Under the pieces are notes generated by a model that was given only the letters and a program-made list of their open reading frames with translations, was not told where the DNA came from and made no database searches. A DNA stretch of 64,000 bases, taken from contig NZ_CP011454.1 of the NCBI RefSeq assembly GCF_000695095.2, positions 2,914,001 to 2,978,000 of the forward strand. Reading direction: 5' to 3'. The stretch is from Gemmatimonas phototrophica. GTDB taxonomy: Bacteria > Gemmatimonadota > Gemmatimonadetes > Gemmatimonadales > Gemmatimonadaceae. Below, piece by piece: positions 37,330 through 44,731 of the stretch (position 1 is its first letter; the number at the start of each line of letters is the position of its first letter). The position numbers and the translations under genes were made by a program.

Positions 37330-38042
37330 TGCGCGCATTTCTTGTTCGTTCGTTTGCAGCACTGACCGTTGCTGCCGGTATGGCTGGAGCCTTTCCGGCG
37401 TCCGCAGGCGCGCAGGTCGGGCACCTGCCTGACAAGAGCCCGTACGAAGATTTCAAGATCGGGCAATCGTTGACCGTGTTGGGGGGATGGCTGGCGGTCA
37501 AGCGTGATCTGGCCGATGTGGCCCCCAAGGCGGCCTGGAATGCCGGCCTGCGTTACGACATCGGCGTTGGTGGTCCAGCCTCGTTGTTTGTGCGCTACCT
37601 CGTGTCGCCCAGTGAGCGCAAACTGCTTGCCCCGGGGAACACCAGGGCAACCCGACAGATCGGCACGCCCGGTGTCACCACACATCTCTTTGATGGTGGC
37701 CTCGACATTTCGCTTACCGGGCGCAAGACGTGGCACAACCTGATGCCCTCCGTCAACGGCGGCGCAGGATTGATCAGCGATTTTGCCCAGGCGGATACCG
37801 GCGCCTATCGCTTTGGGACCAAGTTCGCGTTCAACTATGGCTTCAGCGTGCGCTACCTCGCCAAGCGCGGGCCGCAGCTGCGACTCGACGCGACCAATTT
37901 TCTTTGGCAGTACCAGTACCCCGATCGGTATTTCATCCTCGCGTCGGACACCACGTCCATCCTGACCGATACCAGAAACCGGGAAGCGTGGCGGGGGAAT
38001 TGGTCGCTGTCCCTGGGCGTCACCCTTCCCCTGTTCAAATAA
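37329..38042 (+). CDS. Secreted beta-barrel-like (outer membrane) protein
   Basis: A 237-aa protein with a signal peptide (SFAALTVAAGMAGAFPASAGA) and alternating-pattern strands: QSLTVLGGWLAVK, SLFVRYLVSP, GLDISLTGRKTW, TKFAFNYGFSVRYL and WSLSLGVTLPLFK. It ends in an aromatic-Lys after a strand, as expected for small outer-membrane barrels. No specific family recognised. It starts within the gpmI stop (TGATG at 37327-37331) and is 8 nt before queD. Confidence 0.65.
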   Translation: MRAFLVRSFAALTVAAGMAGAFPASAGAQVGHLPDKSPYEDFKIGQSLTVLGGWLAVKRDLADVAPKAAWNAGLRYDIGVGGPASLFVRYLVSPSERKLLAPGNTRATRQIGTPGVTTHLFDGGLDISLTGRKTWHNLMPSVNGGAGLISDFAQADTGAYRFGTKFAFNYGFSVRYLAKRGPQLRLDATNFLWQYQYPDRYFILASDTTSILTDTRNREAWRGNWSLSLGVTLPLFK

Positions 38043-38050
38043 GTTCGGCG

Positions 38051-38479
38051 ATGCCGCGAACATCACTGACGCGCCGCGTGATGTTTGCGGCAGCCCATCG
38101 CTACCGCCGTCCTGATTGGAGCGACCAGGAGAACGCCGACATTTTTGGCGCCTGTGCCCACCCACACTATCACGGGCACAGCTATGTCTGCGACGTGACC
38201 GTGGCGGGGCCGGTGGACGAGGAGACCGGCTTTGTGGTGGATCTGGGGTTTCTGGACAACGTGCTGCAGCGGGAGGTGCGAGAGCGCTTCGATCATCGCA
38301 ACATCAGTTTGGATGTGCCGGAATTTGCCGATGGGAAGATGATCCCCACCGGCGAAAATCTCGCGCGCTTCATTTGCGATCGCGTGCAAGCAGCCCTCTC
38401 ACACACCAGTGCCCGGGTGATCAAGGTGCATCTGGCCGAAGACGCCATGCTCAGCTGCAGCTACGAGGTGGACGCATGA
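38051..38479 (+). CDS. queD: 6-carboxytetrahydropterin synthase / PTPS family
   Basis: The 142-aa protein has the PTPS zinc ligands: His in MFAAAHRYRR and two His in HPHYHGHSY. The putative nucleophilic Cys is in FGACAHPHYH. DHRNISLD and the late catalytic Glu region follow. These enzymes make pterin or 7-deazaguanine (queuosine) precursors. ATG 38051 follows the OMP stop by 8 nt. QueD is favoured over eukaryotic-type PTPS for a bacterium, but other queuosine genes are not in the window. dacB is coupled by an ATGA overlap. Confidence 0.86.
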   Translation: MPRTSLTRRVMFAAAHRYRRPDWSDQENADIFGACAHPHYHGHSYVCDVTVAGPVDEETGFVVDLGFLDNVLQREVRERFDHRNISLDVPEFADGKMIPTGENLARFICDRVQAALSHTSARVIKVHLAEDAMLSCSYEVDA

Positions 38480-40050
38480 CTCTCGAAAAGACTGGCCGCG
38501 CGCTGGCAGCATTGTGCCTGCTGGCGGGAACGGCCTGTGCCCGTCAGGGCACGCAGGCCAACATCGGCCCGCATCGCCCGGAGCCGGTGGCGCCCCTCAT
38601 GATGCCGGTGACGGAGGTGCCAACGCCTTCGGTACGCCAGATCCTGCAACACACGGTCGACTCCGTGGTGGCCGCGCCCATGTGGCGCAATGCGCGGCTG
38701 GGCATTCTGCTGGTGGATGCCGCATCCGGGGACACGCTGGTGCAACACGATGCCGATCGCCTGTTCATGCCGGCATCCAATCAGAAATTGCTTACCGGTG
38801 CTTTGGCGGTACAGCTGCTGGGGCCGGAGTTCCGTTGGCGCACGCCGGTGCTGCTGCACGGTGTGCAGCGGGGGCGCACGTTCCATGGCAATGTGTACGT
38901 GCAGGGGAGCGGCGATCCGAGCATCAGCGACTTTCTGCGCGGTGGTCGCGCCGCGAGTGCCTTTGATGGTGCACTGGCGGCACTGGAGGCGCGGGGCATT
39001 CGCCGCATTGCGGGTCACGTCTTGCCCCTCGGTGATGCCATGCCCGGATGGACGACCGGTTACGGCTGGGCGTACGACGACTTCGACGCCGCCTACAGTG
39101 CCGCCATCGATGAGCTGATGTTCAACGAGGGGGAACTCTACGTACGCGTGAAGGCCGGAAAGACTGTCGGCGCACGGGTGCAGGTCACCACTGCTCCCAC
39201 ACTCACCTATCCTGCGGTCGTGGTGGAAGCCGTAACGCGCCCGCGTGACCTTCCGCCCGGCGCGCCCAGACCAGCACGTCTCGAGGCGTCGTACGACAGC
39301 ATTGGCCATACGCTGGTGGTGCGCGGCACGCTGGCCGAAGGGGATAGCGCGTCGCTCACGATTGCCTATCGTCATCCGGCCGATGCCTTTCTGGCGGCGA
39401 TGCGGGAATCGCTGCAAGCCCGGCGCATCGTGGTGCAGCATCGCCGTCTCAGCGTGCGCGACACGGCTGGCAAGCCGCTGGACACGCTGGCGGTCATCGA
39501 GTCCCCGCCGTTTGCCGACGTGCTGACCCGCATGGAAAAGCCATCGCAGAATCAGATGGCGGAGCTGTTTTTTCGCACGGTCGGGCTGGTGCATACCGGC
39601 AGCGGCAGTGCCGACAGCGCGCAGGCAATTGGCGCGCGTACCCTGGCCTCGTGGGGTATTGGGGCCGCCGATGCCGCGTATCGCGATGGCAGCGGATTGT
39701 CGCGCCACGACTATGTCACGCCGCGTGCCATCGTGAAGGTACTCGACATCATGCGTCGGTCACCGCACTTCGAACTCTTTCGCAATGCGTTGCCCATTGC
39801 GGGGGTGGACGGCACCATTCGCAATCGCATGCGGGGCACCCCGGCGCAAGGCAACGCACGGGCCAAGACCGGGACGCTCGACAAGGCGCGCGCCCTCAGT
39901 GGGTACGTCACGACAGCCAACGGACGATTGGTGCTGTTCTCCCTGTTGGCCAACAACTTTACCGTACCGACGCGGGAAGTGGAGCGCGTGCAGGATATGC
40001 TGGTGAGTCTGCTGGCGGGCAGCACCTTGCCTGGCGGCAACCCGCCGTGA
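38476..40050 (+). CDS. dacB: D-alanyl-D-alanine carboxypeptidase/endopeptidase (PBP4, S13 family)
   Basis: A 524-aa penicillin-binding protein 4 homologue. The SxxK motif is in PASNQKLLTG, the SxN triad in KPSQNQMAEL and the KTG triad in RAKTGTLDKAR, in correct order. The N-terminus is an exported segment (LAALCLLAGTACARQ) with a cysteine that could be lipidated, though the lipobox is weak. It trims or opens peptidoglycan stem peptides. Its ATG overlaps queD and its stop overlaps moeA (TGATG). Confidence 0.93.
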   Translation: MTLEKTGRALAALCLLAGTACARQGTQANIGPHRPEPVAPLMMPVTEVPTPSVRQILQHTVDSVVAAPMWRNARLGILLVDAASGDTLVQHDADRLFMPASNQKLLTGALAVQLLGPEFRWRTPVLLHGVQRGRTFHGNVYVQGSGDPSISDFLRGGRAASAFDGALAALEARGIRRIAGHVLPLGDAMPGWTTGYGWAYDDFDAAYSAAIDELMFNEGELYVRVKAGKTVGARVQVTTAPTLTYPAVVVEAVTRPRDLPPGAPRPARLEASYDSIGHTLVVRGTLAEGDSASLTIAYRHPADAFLAAMRESLQARRIVVQHRRLSVRDTAGKPLDTLAVIESPPFADVLTRMEKPSQNQMAELFFRTVGLVHTGSGSADSAQAIGARTLASWGIGAADAAYRDGSGLSRHDYVTPRAIVKVLDIMRRSPHFELFRNALPIAGVDGTIRNRMRGTPAQGNARAKTGTLDKARALSGYVTTANGRLVLFSLLANNFTVPTREVERVQDMLVSLLAGSTLPGGNPP

Positions 40051-41360
40051 TGCCAACCGGGATGGGGCCGGCCACTGGCCTTTCATATCCGGAGGCGCTG
40101 GCGGCGGTATTGCACCAAGTGGCCACGCGGGTTCCTGCTTCGGAGCGCGTGCCCTTGCCCCAGGCGCTGGGACGGGCGCTGGCCGACGATGTGTCCAGTC
40201 GCCTGGCGTTACCCCCATGGGACAACGCCGGGATGGATGGCTACGCCGTACAACGGGCCGATGTGCTGGGGGCCAGTGCCTCATCTCCGCGGGCATTGCC
40301 GGTACTTGGTACCAGCATGGCCGGCGCTGATCCGACCATGTTGCCGTGGGTACAGCAGGGGACCGCGCTGCGGATCATGACGGGCGCGCCGATGCCCCCC
40401 GGGGCCGATGCTGTCGTCCGTGTGGAAGACACCGACGGCGGCGACACCCTCGTTCGTGTGCTCCACGACCGCGATACCCTGGGGCGTGGCAACGTGCGGC
40501 CGCGGGGGGAAGACATTGCGGCCGGTGCCGTACTCTTTACGCGGGGCACCACGCTGCGCGCGTCGCATCTTGGGGCACTGGCCTCCATTGGGGTGCAGGA
40601 GGTCCTGGTGTCCCGGGCTCCACGCGTGACCATCGTGTCGAGTGGCGATGAATTGGTGCTGCTCGATCGCTTTGATGAAGTGCTCAACGGGCATCGCATT
40701 GTCAGCTCGAGCAGCTATGCCTTGCCCGCGTTACTGCGCGGCGCGGGAGCCGATGTCACCATGGCGCCGCTGGTTCCTGATACGCTCGAGGCGCTGATCG
40801 GCGCACTGGGGCAGGCACTGGATGTCGGCTGTGATCTCCTGATTACGACCGGTGGGGTCTCCGTCGGCGCGCACGATTACACACGGGACGCCCTCGCCGC
40901 GCTCGGTGGGACCCAGCGATTCTGGCGCGCACGCATACGTCCCGGTGGCCCCCTGGGAACCGGCGAAGTCCGCGGCGTGCCGTGGGTGGGGCTACCGGGG
41001 AATCCGGTCTCCACCATGGTGACGGGGGCCCTGTTTGCCTGGCCGCTCATTCGACAGTTGGGTGGACATCGCGGGGTGCAGCATGCCCGGATCCCCGTCC
41101 GCATGTGCGACGATGCCGACACTCCCGCCCCGCTCACCTACTTTCTTCGCGTCGCGCTGCAGGTGGGTGCCGACGGCATGCTTGAAGCGCGGCTCACCGG
41201 CGCGCAGGGATCCAACCTGTTACGAACCATGGCCATGGCCGACGCCCTTCTGGAAGTTCCTCCCTCGATTGATCGTGTGGAGGCCGGCCAAACCTTCTCG
41301 GCCATACTGCTCCCCGACGCGCCTCCGCTGTTTGGTGCAGCGCCGGGGGCGCGGGCATGA
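40050..41360 (+). CDS. moeA: Molybdopterin molybdotransferase MoeA
   Basis: MoeA inserts molybdate into adenylylated molybdopterin. N-terminal LPPWDNAGMDGYAVQ, MTGAPMPPGADAVV, the MogA-like core VTIVSSGDEL, LITTGGVSVGAHDYTRD and VGLPGNPVSTMV all match. At 436 aa it is normal. ATG 40050 overlaps the dacB stop. It implies that molybdoenzymes exist in the genome; none is in this window. The downstream methyltransferase overlaps its stop by ATGA. Confidence 0.95.
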   Translation: MPTGMGPATGLSYPEALAAVLHQVATRVPASERVPLPQALGRALADDVSSRLALPPWDNAGMDGYAVQRADVLGASASSPRALPVLGTSMAGADPTMLPWVQQGTALRIMTGAPMPPGADAVVRVEDTDGGDTLVRVLHDRDTLGRGNVRPRGEDIAAGAVLFTRGTTLRASHLGALASIGVQEVLVSRAPRVTIVSSGDELVLLDRFDEVLNGHRIVSSSSYALPALLRGAGADVTMAPLVPDTLEALIGALGQALDVGCDLLITTGGVSVGAHDYTRDALAALGGTQRFWRARIRPGGPLGTGEVRGVPWVGLPGNPVSTMVTGALFAWPLIRQLGGHRGVQHARIPVRMCDDADTPAPLTYFLRVALQVGADGMLEARLTGAQGSNLLRTMAMADALLEVPPSIDRVEAGQTFSAILLPDAPPLFGAAPGARA

Positions 41361-42097
41361 GTGAGCCAACAAGCGAGGCGACGGCGCCCGCCGCGGAGCG
41401 CGACCTCGCCGCGTTGCAGGGTGAGGGGCTGGACGGAGCCTTCGCACGCAAGTGGAGCACCACGTTTGAGTCCATCACCGTTGGCGCGCCGGAGCATGCG
41501 CGTACCTTCACGCTGCTGAAGCCATCCAACGCCGATCACCTGATCAGTGAAGCCGACTACGTGATGGATGAGCGGTTGCCGTATTGGGCAGACTTGTGGC
41601 CCTCCGCGCGAGTACTGGCCGGCGCCCTGCTGGCGCTTCGCGGTGAAGGACGCACGTTGCTGGAGATGGGGTGTGGTCTCGGTCTCGACACCACGGCGGC
41701 CATGGCCGCCGGTTTCGACGTCACCGCCACGGACTACTACGAAGACGCGATCCACATGGCACGTGGCAACGCCGCGCGCAACCTTGGCCATGAGCCCCAC
41801 GTGCGCATGGTGAACTGGCGGCATTGGCCGGCGGACCTGGGCACGTTTGACGTGGTCATTGCTGCCGATGTGCTCTACGAGAAAGAGTACGCGTCGTTGG
41901 TGGGCGCGTGTCTGGCGCGTGCCCTCGCCCCCACTGGTGTAGCCATTGTGGCCGATCCTGGGCGCCTCGCCCTTCCCGCCTTCCGTGACCACCTGCCCGA
42001 GGTGGGTCTTGAACTGATCCGTACCGACGTGGTCCCCTTCGAAGAGGGAGCGGTGAAGCAAAGCGTGCAACTCCTGCACCTGCAACACGCCCGCTAG
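41357..42097 (+). CDS. Class I SAM methyltransferase, METTL21/ETFB-Kmt-like protein lysine type
   Basis: The 246-aa protein has an N-terminal substrate-side segment LPYWADLWPSARVLAGAL, motif I LLEMGCGLGLDTT, and post-I TDYYEDA. DVLYEKEY supplies the D-x-x-Y motif typical of protein lysine methyltransferases in the methyltransferase-16 group. Bacterial members methylate ETF-beta lysines. EtfB in this window has the matching AKKK recognition loop at 50770-50781, which makes EtfB a candidate substrate (inference). It is coupled to moeA by ATGA. Small-molecule methylation remains possible. Confidence 0.75.
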   Translation: MSEPTSEATAPAAERDLAALQGEGLDGAFARKWSTTFESITVGAPEHARTFTLLKPSNADHLISEADYVMDERLPYWADLWPSARVLAGALLALRGEGRTLLEMGCGLGLDTTAAMAAGFDVTATDYYEDAIHMARGNAARNLGHEPHVRMVNWRHWPADLGTFDVVIAADVLYEKEYASLVGACLARALAPTGVAIVADPGRLALPAFRDHLPEVGLELIRTDVVPFEEGAVKQSVQLLHLQHAR

Positions 42098-42139
42098 CCT
42101 GTCGGTACACGTGCTTGGCCTGGCCTGTGGGCGAGCCGC

Positions 42140-44023
42140 CTACTCGAGCGAGAGGGCCTGACGCAGCACGTTGAGCAAATCCGCCGACGAAAACGGTTTG
42201 GCCAGCAGCGGGACGTTGGAGACTTCCGCCACATCGTGCTGTTCGAGCTCGTCGTAGCCCGAGAAGAACACGACGGGGAAATCCGGAATCTCGTCGCGCA
42301 CGCGACGGGCGAGCTCCACTCCATCAACCACCGGCATGCGCACGTCGGTCAGAACCAGCGAGAGCAAATCACGGTGTTGGGCGAAGAGACCGAGCGCCTC
42401 TTCTCCGTTACTGGCCTCAAGTACCTGCCAGCCGTTTCGCTCCAGCAAACGTCGGGTGGTGGTGCGTACCGCCGCTTCGTCATCCACGAGGAGGAGCGCC
42501 CGTTTGTGATGGCCATCCATCGGCGGGATGGGCTGCTCCGGTGAAGTCACATCAGGTCGGACCAACGGCAAGGAAACACGCATGGTCGTTCCTCGCCCGG
42601 GTTCACTGTCCACCCGAATGGTGCCACCGGCCTGCGTCACTACGCCGTAGACGACAGACAGGCCAAGCCCTGTCCCAGACCCCATGGGTTTGGTGGTGAA
42701 GAACGGCTCAAAGATGCGCACGCGCGTCCCTTCATCCATGCCGGTGCCGGTATCCGTCACGCTGAACATGACGAGTTGGCGAAAATGATCCACCCAGACG
42801 GTCAGGGTGATCTGTCCACCGGCAGGCATCGAATCGCGGGCATTCAGGACCAGATTGAGAATGACCTGTTCCAACTGACTGCGATCGGCCAGGACACGCG
42901 CGTCGAGTGATTCCGCGCTGAGCCGGATGGAGACGGATGCCGGCATTGACGTACGCAGCAACCCCATCAGATCACGCACCAGGGCGGCAAGATCCACCAC
43001 GGACGCCGTGCGTGGCTGCTGCCGACTGAAGGCGAGCAGCTGCCGCGTCAGTCCGGCCGCCCGTTCCGCCGTTTGCATGGCGACTTCGAGATCGGCTCTG
43101 GCTTCGGTGTTGGACGGGAGTTCGTCCATGGCCAGTTGCACCGCATTCCGGATGGCCGCCAGCAAATTATTGAAGTCGTGGGCGACCCCGCCGGCCAACT
43201 GCCCGACCGCCTCCATTTTCTGCGCGAGGTCGAGCCGTTCCTGGACAACGGCACGCTCGCGCTCCAGCTCCAGCCGGCGGGTTTGATCGCGCCAAGCCAC
43301 GACGGACACACGCCGACCGTTGATTTTTGCATGGCGCACGCTGACTTCCACCGGTACCTCGGTGCCATCCGGACGCTGATGCACCCAATCGAAGGTGTGG
43401 GCACCCTGTGTCAGCGTGACCGCGCCCAGCGCCCGCGATTTCTGGTCGGACGCCTGACCATCCGGCTGCGTGGCGGGAGAGAACATGGCTGGCCGCTTGC
43501 CCAGCAACTGCGCCTTGTCCGTCAATCCCAGCATGCACAGCGCCGCCGGATTGCAGTCAATGACCCCGGTATGGTCGGAGACCAGCAGCCCATCCTGCGC
43601 ATGCTCGAACACCACGCGGAAACGTTCCTCCGCTTCCTTCCGCTCGGTGATGTCCTGCCCGATGGCCACGATACCCTGCGGTGTCCCATCGAGACCCAAC
43701 ACCCGGGTGACGTTCCAGATCAGCGTGCGACGCCCACCATCCGGAAGGATCGAGTCATCCTCGAAGTTGAGCGTGCGCTTTCCGGCCAGGACTTCCTGAA
43801 TGTCGGCCTTTACGAACGCGCGATGCTCCGGCGCAATGAAGGTGTCCACATAGTCCAGCCCCAACGCTTCGCTGCGCGGAGTCTGATATAACTGCTCGGC
43901 CGCGCGATTCCACGAAAAGATCCGTCCATCCGGCCGGAGTCCGAGGATAACGCTACCGGCCGTATCGACGATGGCGGCCAGCAAGGCCGTATCGTTGGCA
44001 TCGGAAGTGGAACGCTCAGGCAT
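42140..44023 (-). CDS. Hybrid sensor histidine kinase (PAS-PAS-HisKA-HATPase-REC)
   Basis: A 627-aa soluble hybrid kinase. Two PAS domains (~residues 10-130 and 135-250; GQDITERKEAEERF and WRDQTRRLELERER linkers) precede the H-box GQLAGGVAHDFNNLLA. The ATPase carries ILNLVLNARDSM (N box), DTGTGMDEG (G1) and GTGLGLSVVYGV (G2). A C-terminal REC domain (LLVDDEAAVRTT, LVLTDVRMPVVDG) receives the phosphate. No membrane segment is visible, so it senses a cytosolic signal. Output partner is not adjacent. A promoter with -10 TACAAT lies upstream. Confidence 0.93.
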   Translation of the reverse strand: MPERSTSDANDTALLAAIVDTAGSVILGLRPDGRIFSWNRAAEQLYQTPRSEALGLDYVDTFIAPEHRAFVKADIQEVLAGKRTLNFEDDSILPDGGRRTLIWNVTRVLGLDGTPQGIVAIGQDITERKEAEERFRVVFEHAQDGLLVSDHTGVIDCNPAALCMLGLTDKAQLLGKRPAMFSPATQPDGQASDQKSRALGAVTLTQGAHTFDWVHQRPDGTEVPVEVSVRHAKINGRRVSVVAWRDQTRRLELERERAVVQERLDLAQKMEAVGQLAGGVAHDFNNLLAAIRNAVQLAMDELPSNTEARADLEVAMQTAERAAGLTRQLLAFSRQQPRTASVVDLAALVRDLMGLLRTSMPASVSIRLSAESLDARVLADRSQLEQVILNLVLNARDSMPAGGQITLTVWVDHFRQLVMFSVTDTGTGMDEGTRVRIFEPFFTTKPMGSGTGLGLSVVYGVVTQAGGTIRVDSEPGRGTTMRVSLPLVRPDVTSPEQPIPPMDGHHKRALLLVDDEAAVRTTTRRLLERNGWQVLEASNGEEALGLFAQHRDLLSLVLTDVRMPVVDGVELARRVRDEIPDFPVVFFSGYDELEQHDVAEVSNVPLLAKPFSSADLLNVLRQALSLE

Positions 44024-44072
44024 GGTCTCGGGATGGCCCTTGGGGCAGACAGCAGGAAGGCGTCATCGCCAG

Positions 44073-44101
44073 ATTGTAATAGTAACGACTTGGGCGTTTC
44101 A
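44073..44101 (-). promoter_or_regulatory. Candidate promoter of the hybrid kinase (TGAAAC-N17-TACAAT)
   Basis: On the minus strand TGAAAC (44101-44096), 17 bp, then TACAAT (44078-44073), about 50 nt before the kinase ATG. The -10 is near consensus. The TGAAAC -35 also matches ECF -35 boxes, but the -10 does not. Confidence 0.4.
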
Positions 44102-44219
44102 GCGTTTCCACTGCGGCGGTGAACCGACAAAACGTGTGGCGTACGGCCAACACCACGCGGGGGCAGAGACGGCGCTCAGAGGGAGACGCGCTGGCATCAT
44201 CCTTCCATGTGGGGTGGGC

Positions 44220-44708
44220 ATGCACCCTCTCCGTCCTTCCCCATTTCGCGCCCCACTGGTCGTCGTGATGATCTTTGTGCTGGCGTTGATTGCCCTGTAT
44301 CCCGGGGCATCCCTGCGGGCCCAGACGGCGCCCGCCAGTCCGGCTGCCAGCGTGAGCGCCCCCCCCACCCCGTCGCCAGTGGATGGTGAGGTGGTGGATT
44401 TGGTGCTCAAGGGGAAGCAGCTGGAGGTGGTCTACAAGAACATCGGTCGGGTGGCGACTGAGATTCTTGGCGAACTGCAGGTCCGCGACCCTGAGGGCAA
44501 CGTGGTAGGGGCGGTGCCGTTCGTGGAAGGACGACGCGTTGCGGCCGGGAAAACCGAGAAGTACCGCGTGAATATGCCCGCGTTGCCTCCCGGCAAATAC
44601 ACGCTGTTTGCCGTGGTGCATTTTGGTGGGGCATCCCTCGCAGCTGCGCAGGCCGACCTGGAAATTCAGCAGGACGTACCGACCCCTTCGATACCCGTGC
44701 GCGAGTGA
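44220..44708 (+). CDS. Small exported protein with Ig-like or FlaG-like beta domain
   Basis: A 162-aa protein with a signal peptide (PLVVVMIFVLALIALYPGASLRAQ) and an Ala/Pro-rich linker. The compact beta domain (VDLVLKGKQLEVVYKNIGRV, GELQVRDPEGNVVG, KYRVNMPALPPGKYTLFAVV) looks like a bacterial Ig-like or cadherin-type fold of the kind seen in small periplasmic proteins that bind exported enzymes. It precedes the GH3 gene by 23 bp. Function unknown; the start at 44220 lacks a Shine-Dalgarno. Confidence 0.6.
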   Translation: MHPLRPSPFRAPLVVVMIFVLALIALYPGASLRAQTAPASPAASVSAPPTPSPVDGEVVDLVLKGKQLEVVYKNIGRVATEILGELQVRDPEGNVVGAVPFVEGRRVAAGKTEKYRVNMPALPPGKYTLFAVVHFGGASLAAAQADLEIQQDVPTPSIPVRE

Positions 44709-44719
44709 CGTTCAGGATG

Positions 44720-44725
44720 TAGCCT
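44720..44725 (+). promoter_or_regulatory. Candidate -10 box (TAGCCT) 6 nt before the GH3 ATG
   Basis: TAGCCT, TGGGGG, ATG. The GGGGG could also act as a weak ribosome site, so either a leaderless or a very short leader mRNA is possible. Confidence 0.35.
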
Positions 44726-44731
44726 TGGGGG

